DNA from: Bacillota bacterium
GTDB taxonomy: Bacteria; Bacillota; Bacilli; Bacillales_A; Planococcaceae
NCBI GenBank assembly: GCA_023405135.1
Contig: JAEXYZ010000126.1
Location: 1-49,342, forward strand
Direction of reading: 5' to 3'
DNA: 49,342 bases
Shown here: positions 17,630-27,187 of the stretch, in pieces
Layout of the letters: each line of letters opens with the position of its first letter
Position numbering within the stretch: position 1 is the stretch's first letter
Notes under the pieces: generated by a model
Databases searched by the model: none
Told to the model about the DNA's origin: nothing
Seen by the model: the letters and a program-made list of their open reading frames with translations, nothing else
Program-made: the position numbers and the translations under genes

Positions 17630-18076
17630 ATGGAAACTATTCTAAAAATGTTCGAACATTTAAAGTGGGCAAATCAACAAATACTTGAAACTTTACACCA
17701 TAAGGAAGTTGAAAACAAAGATGTAATTCGGTTATTTTCTCATATTTTACTAGCAGAAAAGGTATGGGTTACGAGATTACAAGGTTCCGACAGTTCAAAC
17801 ATAACTATATGGATAGATGGGATTTAAACGTCTGTTCTAAATTAGTAGAAGAAAATTATGAAAGCTTTACAAAATATCTTTCTCAACTAGAAAACTCAGA
17901 CTTAGAAAAGTTAGTCATCTATAAAAATAGTAAAGCGTATAGAGTTTAAAAATACAGTAAGAGAAATTCTTACGCATATTGCATTACATGGCCAGCATCA
18001 TCGTGGGCAAATTAATTTGAAACTGAGAAGCGATGGTGTTGAACCGGTAAGTATAGATTTTATTACTTTTGTAAGA
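17630..18076 (+). pseudogene. DinB/YfiT-like protein gene, broken by two frameshifts
   Basis: A restored frame gives a DinB four-helix protein of about 149 residues, a fold that holds a metal with three His: an early region MFEHLKWANQQILETL, HILLAEKVW and the late HIALHGQHHRGQI. One base is missing near 17811 (GG for GGG) and one extra base lies near 17935. The usual stop is also absent: after ITFVR the frame runs on into the start of the following oxidoreductase gene and stops only at 18203. GTG at 17618 is too close to the ribosome site, so the ATG at 17630 was the start. Confidence 0.75.
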
Positions 18077-18127
18077 TATATTAATATTATTAAATTTAAA
18101 CTTTACCTATTCGAGAGGAGAACTATC

Positions 18128-19117
18128 ATGATTGAACAATTTAACGCACTTGTTGTAAATAATGAAGAAGAATTTACAGTAAAAACACAAAAGCTTTCAC
18201 TTTAGGACTTGCCAGATGGAGAGGTGTTAATTCGAGTACAATATTCAGGTGTGAATTATAAAGATAGTCTCGCTTCTATTCCAAATGGAAACATCGTAAA
18301 AAAATATCCATTTGTTCCTGGGATTGATTTGGCTGGTGTCGTAGTTTCTTCAGAAGATTCACGCTTTAAAGAGGGAGACGAAGTAATTGCAACGAGCTAT
18401 GAAATTGGTGTTTCTCATTTCGGAGGCTATAGTGTATATGCCCGTATTCCTGCTGATTGGATTGTTCCACTTCCAACAGGACTGTCATTAAAAGAGGCAA
18501 TGACAATTGGAACAGCTGGTTTTACAGCAGCATTATCTGTTCTACGGTTAGAGGAAAATGGCCTTGCTCCTGAAAAAGGCAAGGTGCTTGTAACAGGAGC
18601 AACTGGTGGTGTTGGTAGCTTTGCTGTTTCTATTTTATCTGCACTTGGATATGAAGTTGAGGCAAGTACAGGCAAAGAAGCTGAACAAGACTATTTGAAA
18701 CAAATTGGTGCAACATCGATTGTGTCACGTGAAGAAGTATATGATGGGAAAATTCGTGCTTTAGGGAAACAAAAATGGGCAGCTGCAGTAGATCCTGTTG
18801 GTGGAGAACCCCTCGCATCGTTATTAAGTCAAATTCAATATGGCGGCTCAGTTGCTGTAAGCGGTTTAACGGCAGGGGCAAATGTTCCAACAACTGTTTT
18901 TCCATTTATATTAAGAGGTGTAAACTTGCTTGGTATTGATTCTGTCTATTGCGAAATGGAAACTCGCTTAAAAGTATGGAATCGTTTAGCAACTGATTTC
19001 AAACCGGCAAACTTAGAAAATTTAATTTTAGACGAAGTATCTCTTGAGCAATTACCTAATGTTTTACCTACACTTCTAAAAGGAGAAGCAAGAGGTAGAA
19101 TTTTAGTTAAACTATAA
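18128..19117 (+). pseudogene. YhdH/YhfP-type oxidoreductase with an in-frame amber codon
   Basis: An ATG at 18128 behind GAGAGGAG begins a medium-chain dehydrogenase/reductase of 329 codons. After 25 codons a TAG at 18203-18205 interrupts the frame (TQKLSL-stop-DLPDGEVLIR); relatives usually have Gln or another residue there. The rest is intact: GVNYKDSLA, PGIDLAGVV and the nucleotide-binding VTGATGGVGSFAVSIL. The family includes acrylyl-CoA/quinone reductases using NADPH. A single substitution (CAG to TAG) would explain the break. No ribosome site precedes codon 27, so restart is doubtful. Confidence 0.82.
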
Positions 19118-19175
19118 ATAAACTTTGGTGGCGAGAAGAACTCGTCACCTATTCATTTTAGAAAGAGGAAGTTAA

Positions 19176-19742
19176 ATGAAGAATCGATGTGAATGGGTTG
19201 TAGGAAAAGAACCGTTATATAGAGAGTATCATGATAACGAATGGGGAGTTCCCGTTTATGATGATCGTCTATTATTTGAAATGCTTTGCCTAGAAGGAGC
19301 ACAAGCAGGGCTTAGCTGGTGGACTATTTTACAAAAAAGAGAAAACTATAAAAAAGCCTTTGATAACTTTGAAGCAGAAAAAATAGTTTTGTATTCAGAA
19401 GAAAAATTACAGCAGTTAAAAGAAAATACTGGAATCGTACGAAATCGATTAAAAATTCAAAGTGTCGTAACGAATGCTCAAGCCTTTTTGAAAATACAAA
19501 AAGAATATGGTTCCTTTTCAAACTACATTTGGAGCTTCGTTGACAATGAACCGATTATAAATCATTGGAAAACGATTAAAGATGTACCAGGTACAACAGA
19601 AATTAGTGACAAAATGAGCAAAAAATTAAAAAATGATGGCTTTAAATTCGTAGGAAGTACGATTTGTTATTCCTTTATGCAAGCTGTTGGAATGGTAAAT
19701 GATCATACTCTAGAATGTTTTTGTCATCCGTCCAACAAATAA
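19176..19742 (+). CDS. tag: DNA-3-methyladenine glycosylase I
   Basis: The 188-residue enzyme removes 3-methyladenine from alkylated DNA. The zinc-binding residues known from Escherichia coli Tag have counterparts in C5, H19, H177 and C181 (RCEWV, EYHDNEWG, NDHTLECFCH). The substrate region AQAGLSWWTILQKRENY is conserved. AGAAAGAGGAAG precedes the ATG. It is a single gene between broken genes and the first SLH gene. Confidence 0.95.
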   Translation: MKNRCEWVVGKEPLYREYHDNEWGVPVYDDRLLFEMLCLEGAQAGLSWWTILQKRENYKKAFDNFEAEKIVLYSEEKLQQLKENTGIVRNRLKIQSVVTNAQAFLKIQKEYGSFSNYIWSFVDNEPIINHWKTIKDVPGTTEISDKMSKKLKNDGFKFVGSTICYSFMQAVGMVNDHTLECFCHPSNK

Positions 19743-19743
19743 C

Positions 19744-19780
19744 AAACGTTTGGAATTAATTTTCCAAGCGTTTTTCTTTT
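19744..19780 (+). terminator. Terminator of tag
   Basis: AAACGTTTGGA (19744-19754) pairs with TCCAAGCGTTT (19763-19773) with a G-U pair, followed by T-rich sequence. Confidence 0.75.
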
Positions 19781-19861
19781 AAAAACTACGGTCATTTGTT
19801 GAATAATGTAAGACTATGTATAATAGAAAAGAATTAAAATGAAACATACGGAGGACAAACA

Positions 19862-22006
19862 GTGCAAAAGTATGTAAAGCAACTATTTCTAACATCCGTT
19901 GTATCTCTCGTATTAGCAACTCCTTGCTATGCGCAAGCATCCAATGATTTGAAAGTTATAGATATGCCAGAAAACCAACAAGTAAAAGATGAAATTACGA
20001 CATTACTTCATATGGACATTATAAAAGTGGATCCTGATTTACAATTTCGTCCACAAGCATTTATAACGAAAAAAGAAGCTGAGCAGGCAATTAACAGAGC
20101 GCTAAAAATTTCATTGCCAACTAAGGCTTATTCCGAAGTGAAAGCTCGTTTCCAAAAAAAGGCGTTAAACTTAAACAATGCAACTATAACAAAGCCAATT
20201 ACATATGAAGATTTATCTAGTGAACTTGTTCAAGGTTATTTAATCCATACATATAACAAAAAGGGAAATTTTGAATCAATTAATAATTTTATTATGTCAA
20301 CTAAAAGCGAAAACAAAGCTGACTATGTGACAAAAGCAGACTTTGCTAATATTTTGTATGATTTTTTAAATTTACTTCAAAAGATACCAAATAATGGACA
20401 AGAAGAGCTTAACAAAATCGAGTACTCATCATCATTTCAATTAAGTCAAGAAACATCTTATTTTGCAAAAATTACTGCACAAGTAAAAGAAGATCTTTAT
20501 TTACGTGCAACAGAACCACTTTTCTTGATAGATGAAAAAAAAGTCGATTATGGACATGCAATTGACTATCAATTTATTTATTCAGTCGGAATGCTCGGTT
20601 CAAAAGCGACAGTGACAATTCGTAAATTTGATAATGCTGACTATTTTGTATTTACTCGATTTGATAATGTAACGGGAAGCAATAAAAATATTGATTTAAT
20701 TCAAATTGAGGAAAACGTTCAATCCAACGAATTATACCGCTATGGCCGCTATCCAATTGTTCGGGATGATGAAACTGTGTTCGGACAAGATATTACGTCT
20801 TATCCAACAGGCTTGCTACGTTTAACAAAAAAAGATGGCTCAGTTGAGGAGCAAATGATTGGAAAAGCCTATAAATCTCAACAACTAACGATGGATTATG
20901 ATGATGGCGGAAAAAGTACAATGCGCAGTTTGTTAGCTGAAACAGAATCGTTATCCTATGTACAGACAGGGGATTCATTTTTATCGATTAATACACTTTC
21001 CTCATCAGGACAAGACATTGTTGAGCAGTGGGTAATGAATTCAGATAAACAATTATTTAAAAGTGACCACAATCGAGAATCGTGGATGCAGGAAACGGCG
21101 GAATATTATATCAAACGGAATAATTGGTATACTGCTGAAGGTCCATTAAACAAAATGGCGACATCTACAGAGCCTCTTCCAAAAAGTGGACATGGCTATG
21201 GACGAAATTTATTGCTTGTAAAAGAAGATCGAGCATTAGCCCTTTATAAACAACAAGGTGATCGTTATTTTGAAAATCTCGTTCACAACTCCTTTGTTAA
21301 CTTAGATATTTTTAGAGGTGATCGAACATATTGGCCGACAGAAGTAACGAGTACGTATTTAAAAGGACTATATAATATTACTGCACCATTTATCGATACA
21401 CGTTTCAACGAACAAATAGCATTATTTTATTATAATAGTGGTGAACTGTTTAACGTTCAAAATTATAAAGAACCGTTACGAAATTATGCAGATCTGTTAG
21501 TATCTCAAAAAGAGCAAGGACATGTCATTGAAGTTGATGATCATTCTTTTTATATTTCAGATTACTTCCCAATAAACCAAGAAGTAACAACCCATTCTTC
21601 CATGAATCATGTATTAGGTGGAATGAATTTATTATTAATTGCTTATGAAGAATTTGGTGATGAAAAGTATTTAATGACAGCACGTGCTATTATTACGGCA
21701 ATTGAAAAAGATCAACATAAATGGATTCGTGATAACGGGGATATTTGGTATAAAATGGCGTCAGATGGTACTCTTGTCGGGGATGATTATCAACATCTAA
21801 CTCTTGAGGACTTAATAAATGCTTATAAATTATGGTCTAAAATTGATCCAACCTATCTAACAACAATAGAAGAAATGATTGCTTCCAAATCTTCATTCCT
21901 TTCAAATGAAACCTTAGGATACACGACTAAAATTTATAATGGATTAAAAGATATCGGAATGCTTCATTACTTACCAAAAGGTGAAGAACGTACAGATGCA
22001 AAATAA
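19862..22006 (+). CDS. Secreted protein, reduced SLH region plus large C-terminal catalytic-like domain (paralog 1)
   Basis: The 714-residue protein has a Sec signal peptide (cleavage near ATPCYAQA, about residue 26), then one recognisable SLH-like repeat at about 35-78 (EITTLLHMDIIKV, FRPQAFITKKEAEQAI), and a poor second. A beta-rich middle (about 195-420) and an alpha-helical end (about 425-714) follow. The end has TFNEQIALFYY-like (DTRFNEQIALFYY), THSSMNHVLGGMN, WIRDNGDIWYKM and LTLEDLINAYKLW. This pattern reminds me of the alpha/alpha-barrel of D-glucuronyl C5-epimerase C-terminal domains, but the match is from memory. GTG start behind CGGAGGA. SLH modules tie proteins to pyruvylated wall polymer. 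Confidence 0.7.
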   Translation: MQKYVKQLFLTSVVSLVLATPCYAQASNDLKVIDMPENQQVKDEITTLLHMDIIKVDPDLQFRPQAFITKKEAEQAINRALKISLPTKAYSEVKARFQKKALNLNNATITKPITYEDLSSELVQGYLIHTYNKKGNFESINNFIMSTKSENKADYVTKADFANILYDFLNLLQKIPNNGQEELNKIEYSSSFQLSQETSYFAKITAQVKEDLYLRATEPLFLIDEKKVDYGHAIDYQFIYSVGMLGSKATVTIRKFDNADYFVFTRFDNVTGSNKNIDLIQIEENVQSNELYRYGRYPIVRDDETVFGQDITSYPTGLLRLTKKDGSVEEQMIGKAYKSQQLTMDYDDGGKSTMRSLLAETESLSYVQTGDSFLSINTLSSSGQDIVEQWVMNSDKQLFKSDHNRESWMQETAEYYIKRNNWYTAEGPLNKMATSTEPLPKSGHGYGRNLLLVKEDRALALYKQQGDRYFENLVHNSFVNLDIFRGDRTYWPTEVTSTYLKGLYNITAPFIDTRFNEQIALFYYNSGELFNVQNYKEPLRNYADLLVSQKEQGHVIEVDDHSFYISDYFPINQEVTTHSSMNHVLGGMNLLLIAYEEFGDEKYLMTARAIITAIEKDQHKWIRDNGDIWYKMASDGTLVGDDYQHLTLEDLINAYKLWSKIDPTYLTTIEEMIASKSSFLSNETLGYTTKIYNGLKDIGMLHYLPKGEERTDAK

Positions 22007-22013
22007 AAATAAA

Positions 22014-22046
22014 ACCAACTCTTTAACAGTAGAGGGTTGGTTTTTC
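22014..22046 (+). terminator. Terminator after SLH paralog 1
   Basis: ACCAACTCT and AGAGGGTTGGT pair with a small bulge, followed by TTTTTCTATTTTTT. The gap from there to 22264 is AT-rich without a gene. Confidence 0.65.
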
Positions 22047-22264
22047 TATTTTTTATAGTAGTTACCTTCTTTATATTAAAAAGAAAATGTTCTTTCTATT
22101 AAAATAGATAATGGTACTTATTTGACTTGTAGTTAGGTTATCACATAATAAAAAGTTTATTTATACTAAAAATTAAATTATTAATTATTATCATATTTTA
22201 TTATACTCCGAATAATATGAACTGTAGAGTTTCTACTAATCTTACAAAATGGAGTGAAGTTTAA

Positions 22265-23006
22265 ATGGGTAAATTTGATAACAAAGTTGTGTTAATTACA
22301 GGTGGATCACGTGGCCAAGGTTGCTTCCCATGCTCGTGCATTTATTGAAGAAGGAGCAAAAGTAGTTATTACAGATGTTTTAGTTGCTGAGGGACAAGCA
22401 TTAGCTGCTGAACTTGGTGAAAATGCAACATTTTTAAAACATGATGTGACATCTGAACTTCAATGGACTAGTATAGTTGAGCAAACTGAAGCGATATATG
22501 GTCCAATCAACGTATTAGTAAATTATGCTGGAATTGTGATCAGCAAAACTTTTGAAGAACTTTCAGAGGCAGAATACAGAAAAGTAATTGACATTAACCA
22601 GGTAGGAGTATTTTTAGGAATGAAGACTGTGGTTCCATCACTTAAAAAGTCAGGAAATGGTGTAATAATAAATATTTCTTCAATTAACGGACTTCGTGGA
22701 AGCGCAGGTACATTAGCTTATGACGCTTCAAAATTTGCAGTACGCGGCATGACAAAATCAGCTGCAATTGAACTTGCTCCATACGGCATTCGTGTTAACT
22801 CTATACATCCAGGTGTCATTTTAACACCAATGGTAACTCAATCAGATGTTGCTGACGTTGCTGATCAATTGTCTGAAAATGTCCCATTAAAACGTGCAGC
22901 ACAACCTGAAGAAGTATCAAAGCTTGTATTATTCCTTGCACAAGATGCTAGCTATTCAACGGGTTCAGAGTTTATTTTAGATGGCGGTTTAACAGCAAAA
23001 TATTAA
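22265..23006 (+). pseudogene. Short-chain dehydrogenase (SDR) broken by one inserted base
   Basis: The ATG at 22265 starts MGKFDNKVVLITGGSRGQG, the classic NAD(P)-binding start. One extra T at 22321-22322 (GGTT for GGT) shifts the frame; beyond it the normal protein continues (SHARAFIEEGAKVVITDV) to 23006. The catalytic Ser (IINISSINGLRGS) and YxxxK (YDASK) are intact, while the usual NNAG reads NYAG. The 742-base span equals 247 codons plus one base. Relatives are 3-alpha-hydroxysteroid- or 3-oxoacyl-ACP-reductase-like. Could be a real mutation or a sequencing error. Confidence 0.8.
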
Positions 23007-23156
23007 CCTTAATATACCCACTGTGCTTTTTAGCAGCTGGGTTTATTTTTACATTTTTTCTATTAAATTTGTTCTATTTTTCTTATTTTTTGCATAAATA
23101 GAAGTGGTGGAAGAATCTAGCATTCTTTATAACTAAATAGAATTGGGGGAAGGGAA

Positions 23157-24665
23157 ATGGAACAAGTAATCGAAAAACGAATCGGAATAAGCGATTTAGT
23201 TAACAAGGTTGTTTCAGCAGAAGAAGCAGCGGCATTAATTCAAGATGGTAATGTAGTTGGGATGAGCGGATTTACACGTGCTGGGGATGCAAAAGTTGTG
23301 CCGTTAGCTTTAGCACAACGAGCAAAAAATGAGAAAATTAAAATTGACGTATATACAGGTGCTTCTCTAGGTCCAGAAGTAGACCAAATTTTAGCTGAAG
23401 CAGGTGCGATTCGTAAAAGAGGTCCATATCAAGGGGACCCTGCCATTCGTAATTTAATTAATAAAGGTGAAGTTTTATATGTAGACGCTCACTTATCACA
23501 TAATGCAGAACTGGTTCGACAAGGCATTATTGGACCAATTGATTTTGCTATTATTGAAGCAACAGCAATTACTCAAGATGGATTGTTAGTTCCAACTACA
23601 TCTGTAGGGAACTCACCAATTTTTGCTCAGTATGCAAAAAACATTATTATTGAATTAAATTTAGCCCATTCTGAATCATTAGTTGGTGTACATGACATTT
23701 ATATTCCAGAAGCACAAGGTGAACGTAAGCCAATTCCAATATTAAGCCCAACAGACCGCATTGGCGAAATTGGTATTAAAATTGATCCTAATAAAGTAAA
23801 AGCAATCGTCATTTCTAATGAACAGGATGCACCATCTTTAATTGTTGATCCGGATGATGAAACACAGGCAATGGCTAATCATTTATTAGATTTTTTCAGA
23901 AGTGAAATTAAAGCAGGACGATTAACGAATAAATTGGCTCCATTACAGTCTGGAGTTGGCTCAGTTGCAAATGCTGTTTTGGAAGGATTTAAGACTTCCG
24001 AATTTGAAGATTTAATTATTTTCTCTGAAGTTTTACAAGATGCGGTATTTAACTTGATCGACGCCGGAAAAGTTTCATTTGCTTCTTGTACTTCGATTAC
24101 GATCTCAGAGGAGCTACAAAAGAAAGTATATGGCAATATTGAAAATTACGCTGACAAAATTATTATTCGTCCACAGGAAATCTCAAATCATCCAGAAGTA
24201 ATTCGTCGTTTAGGGTTAATTGCGATTAATGCAGCATTAGAAGTAGATATTTATGGCAACGTAAACTCTACTCATGTTGGTGGTACTCGTATGATGAATG
24301 GTATTGGCGGTTCCGGTGACTTCACAAGAAACTCTCGCTTAAGTATTTTTGTAACGAAATCTTATGCGAAGGGTGGAAAATTATCGTCCATCGTGCCAAT
24401 GGTTGCACATCATGACCATACAGAACACGATGTACATGTAATTGTTACAGAACAAGGTGTTGCTGATTTACGGGGATTAGCACCAAAAGAACGTGTAACG
24501 AAAATTATTGAAAATTGCGTTCATCCAGATTTTAAACAGCAGCTTTTAGATTATTATAATGAAGCAGTTGAACTTACTGGCAATGCACAAACGCCACATA
24601 ATTTAGAAAAAGCCCTTTCATGGCATGTTAATGCTGCTAAAACGGGATCGATGAAATTACAATAA
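23157..24665 (+). CDS. Acetyl-CoA hydrolase / succinate CoA-transferase family protein
   Basis: The 502-residue enzyme belongs to the family I CoA-transferases with AarC/Cat1 relatives (GMSGFTRAGDAK, PIDFAIIEATAI, GGSGDFTRNS). The catalytic Glu is E291 in IFSEVLQDAV; in the well-studied AarC it is E294. These enzymes move CoA between succinate and acetate (or hydrolyse acetyl-CoA). A TTGGGGGAAGGG site precedes the ATG. It lies between the broken SDR and SLH paralog 2 with its own terminator; no direct link to the SLH genes is seen. Confidence 0.9.
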   Translation: MEQVIEKRIGISDLVNKVVSAEEAAALIQDGNVVGMSGFTRAGDAKVVPLALAQRAKNEKIKIDVYTGASLGPEVDQILAEAGAIRKRGPYQGDPAIRNLINKGEVLYVDAHLSHNAELVRQGIIGPIDFAIIEATAITQDGLLVPTTSVGNSPIFAQYAKNIIIELNLAHSESLVGVHDIYIPEAQGERKPIPILSPTDRIGEIGIKIDPNKVKAIVISNEQDAPSLIVDPDDETQAMANHLLDFFRSEIKAGRLTNKLAPLQSGVGSVANAVLEGFKTSEFEDLIIFSEVLQDAVFNLIDAGKVSFASCTSITISEELQKKVYGNIENYADKIIIRPQEISNHPEVIRRLGLIAINAALEVDIYGNVNSTHVGGTRMMNGIGGSGDFTRNSRLSIFVTKSYAKGGKLSSIVPMVAHHDHTEHDVHVIVTEQGVADLRGLAPKERVTKIIENCVHPDFKQQLLDYYNEAVELTGNAQTPHNLEKALSWHVNAAKTGSMKLQ

Positions 24666-24675
24666 AATCTCTTTT

Positions 24676-24716
24676 AAGGTTGTTTGACGAATAAATATTT
24701 GTCATACAACCTTTTC
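24676..24716 (+). terminator. Terminator of the CoA-transferase gene
   Basis: AAGGTTGT (24676-24683) pairs with ACAACCTT (24706-24713), with TTGAC/GTCAT extending the stem, followed by TTTT. Confidence 0.75.
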
Positions 24717-24821
24717 ATTTGCATTTCCTCAATTATAGTGAGTTGTTCCACCACAAAAAAATATGTATACTAATATTTATTATTATTTTTCTTCTTACGT
24801 AAAACAAAAGGAGGCAATATT

Positions 24822-27080
24822 TTGAGGAAATTGGTATTCGTATCTTTTATAGCTACGTCTCTTTTAACCGCTTCTTTAAATACAATTCCTGCTTATGCAA
24901 ATGATAATCCGTCATTGGAGCAGACGGTTGAAACGAAATTTTTAGATATTCCAAATACATATTGGGCTAAAAATGAAATTTTGCAGTTAGTTGAAATGGG
25001 AATTATGAATGGAAATCAAGATTTTCAGTTTAGACCTGCTGTTGATATAACAAAGGGAGAGGCTGCTAGTGCCCTTGCAAAGTCACTGGATTTAGATATG
25101 CCATTTAAATCGAAATATAAAGATGTATCAAAAAAGAATCCTGATGCTTCTAAAATTCTAGCAATTTCTGAAATGAATATCATTCCTGAAAAAAATGACA
25201 CTATTTTTGGAGTCGATGAACATTTAACACGAGAGCAATTTGCCTATGGCCTTGTACAAGCATTTCATTTACAACCTAAAGGAAAAGATCAACCATTAGC
25301 AGATGCTTTTCTTATTTCGCCTCCTTATTTAAATGCTGTACAAATTGCCATGCAACATAATATTTTAAATAGCAATAAGCAAAAATTTAAACCATCACAG
25401 CCAGTAAGCAGAGCTGAATTTGCCGCTGCAATGCATAAAGCGATGGTTATTTCAGGGGAAATTACTGAAGTAAAAGAATACAATATAAACCCAATGGACA
25501 AGTCAGAAAATTACAAGGTCAATTATCTTCAAGAAGATTTAATTAAGCTTTCATTTGATGAAAACCCAATATATCTTCGTTCAGAACATTCGATTGAATT
25601 TACAAATCATGAGCGAATTGATTATGGATTTTCCCGTGACAATATTTATACTTATTCAGTTGGTGAACAAGCCGCTACTTTAAAAGTAACAGTACGGTCT
25701 TTTGATAACGGGGATTATTTTTTATTATCCCAATTAGACAATCCGAACAATGAAAAGATAACAGTAGACATTTTACAAAAAGAAAATGATGTTGCCCAAT
25801 TTGAACAATTTCGCTTTGATCGTTATCCAATAAATCGTAAGTTAAAAGGCGAATATGGAGAAGATATAACATCGTATCCAACAGGACTCGTTCGTTTCAT
25901 AAAAAAAGATGGTTCTATTGAGGAACGAATGATTGGAAAAGGGTTTAATTCTGAACAAATGCATCTTGAGTATGAAGATGGTGGAGAAAGCTATATGCGA
26001 AATTTACTATCTGAACAAGAAGTGTTTTCTTATGCACACGTAGACTCAACTTTAATTTCAGTTTATACTTTACAATCTGCTGGAGACGACATAGTTGAAA
26101 CGTGGTATTTGAATGCTGATGAGCCATTGTTTGAATCGGATGTAAACCGAGAAAATTGGATGCAGGAAACAGCTAAGTACTTTAAAAAACGTAATGACTG
26201 GTATACTGCCGATGGACCATATAATAAGATGGCGACATCAACAGAACCACAGCCTGAAACTGGGCGCGGATATGGACGTATTTTGTTACTTATGAAGGAA
26301 GATCGTGCACTGACTTTATATAAAGAACAGCAAGACCGATTTTTCGAAGATTTAATTTACAATTCTTTTGTCAATTTGAAAAACTTTAAAGAAGATAAAA
26401 CATATTGGCAAACAGAAGTAACAAGTACGTACTTAAAAGATTTATATGGTATAACGGCACCGTTTATCGATACTCGTTTTAATGAACAAATTGCTTTATT
26501 TTACTATAATAGCGGTAAAGAGTTTGATATTCCTGATTATAAAGAACCGTTAAGAAATTATGCCAATCTTTTAGTATCTAGAAAAGATGAAAATCAAATT
26601 ATTAAAGTGGATGATGAATCTTACTATATTTCAGACTATTTCCCTGTTGTTCAAGATGTCACAACCCATGCTTCAATGAATCATGTGCTTGGTGGCATGA
26701 ATATTTTATTGCTAGCTTACAATGAGTTCGGTGATAAACAATATTTAGAAACTGCTCGTGCCATCCAAAGGGCTATTGAAAAACAACAAGATCAGTGGAT
26801 TCGAGATAATGGAGACATTTGGTATAAAATTAGTCCGGACTTGACATTTGTAGGAGATGACTATGTTCATCTAACTTTAGAAGATTTAATTAATTCCTAT
26901 AAATTGTGGGTAGATATTGATCCATCTTATTTACCAACAATTGAAAAATTGATTAAATCTAAATCAACTTTCCTTTCAAATGAAAAACTTGGGTATACAA
27001 CGAAAATTTATAATGGGCTAAAAGATATTGGTATGTTAAAATACTTACCAGAAGGAAAAGAACGAACAGATGCATTATAA
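24822..27080 (+). CDS. Secreted protein with three SLH repeats and the same large C-terminal domain (paralog 2)
   Basis: The 752-residue protein has a signal peptide (ends near NTIPAYA, residue 26) and three SLH-type repeats: about 41-85 (FLDIPNTYWAKNEILQLVEM), 100-150 (YKDVSKKNPDASKILAISEM) and 165-215 (YLNAVQIAMQHNILNSNKQK). The beta-rich middle and alpha-helical end align along their whole length with paralog 1 (shared RNDWYTADGPYNKMATSTEP-like and THASMNHVLGGMN, WIRDNGDIWYK, YTTKIYNGLKDIGML). SLH binding anchors the protein in the wall or S-layer. TTG start behind AAAGGAGG. A glycan-modifying role is a guess. Confidence 0.75.
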   Translation: MRKLVFVSFIATSLLTASLNTIPAYANDNPSLEQTVETKFLDIPNTYWAKNEILQLVEMGIMNGNQDFQFRPAVDITKGEAASALAKSLDLDMPFKSKYKDVSKKNPDASKILAISEMNIIPEKNDTIFGVDEHLTREQFAYGLVQAFHLQPKGKDQPLADAFLISPPYLNAVQIAMQHNILNSNKQKFKPSQPVSRAEFAAAMHKAMVISGEITEVKEYNINPMDKSENYKVNYLQEDLIKLSFDENPIYLRSEHSIEFTNHERIDYGFSRDNIYTYSVGEQAATLKVTVRSFDNGDYFLLSQLDNPNNEKITVDILQKENDVAQFEQFRFDRYPINRKLKGEYGEDITSYPTGLVRFIKKDGSIEERMIGKGFNSEQMHLEYEDGGESYMRNLLSEQEVFSYAHVDSTLISVYTLQSAGDDIVETWYLNADEPLFESDVNRENWMQETAKYFKKRNDWYTADGPYNKMATSTEPQPETGRGYGRILLLMKEDRALTLYKEQQDRFFEDLIYNSFVNLKNFKEDKTYWQTEVTSTYLKDLYGITAPFIDTRFNEQIALFYYNSGKEFDIPDYKEPLRNYANLLVSRKDENQIIKVDDESYYISDYFPVVQDVTTHASMNHVLGGMNILLLAYNEFGDKQYLETARAIQRAIEKQQDQWIRDNGDIWYKISPDLTFVGDDYVHLTLEDLINSYKLWVDIDPSYLPTIEKLIKSKSTFLSNEKLGYTTKIYNGLKDIGMLKYLPEGKERTDAL

Positions 27081-27081
27081 A

Positions 27082-27127
27082 AAAACTGTCTCATTTGCTA
27101 TTTCGTGCAGATGAGACAGTTTTTTTA
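27082..27127 (+). terminator. Terminator after SLH paralog 2
   Basis: AAAACTGTCTCAT (27082-27094) pairs with ATGAGACAGTTTT (27111-27123), followed by further T. Confidence 0.85.
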
Positions 27128-27187
27128 TACCTTTTAATATATTTTTGCTAAAATAATGAAATATGATTGAAGGAAATGAGGATTTTT

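Noticed and set aside
22100..22264. Fur-box-like AT-rich sequence (ATTAATTATTATCATATTT)
   Set aside because: Only part of the consensus matches, and the downstream genes are not iron-related.
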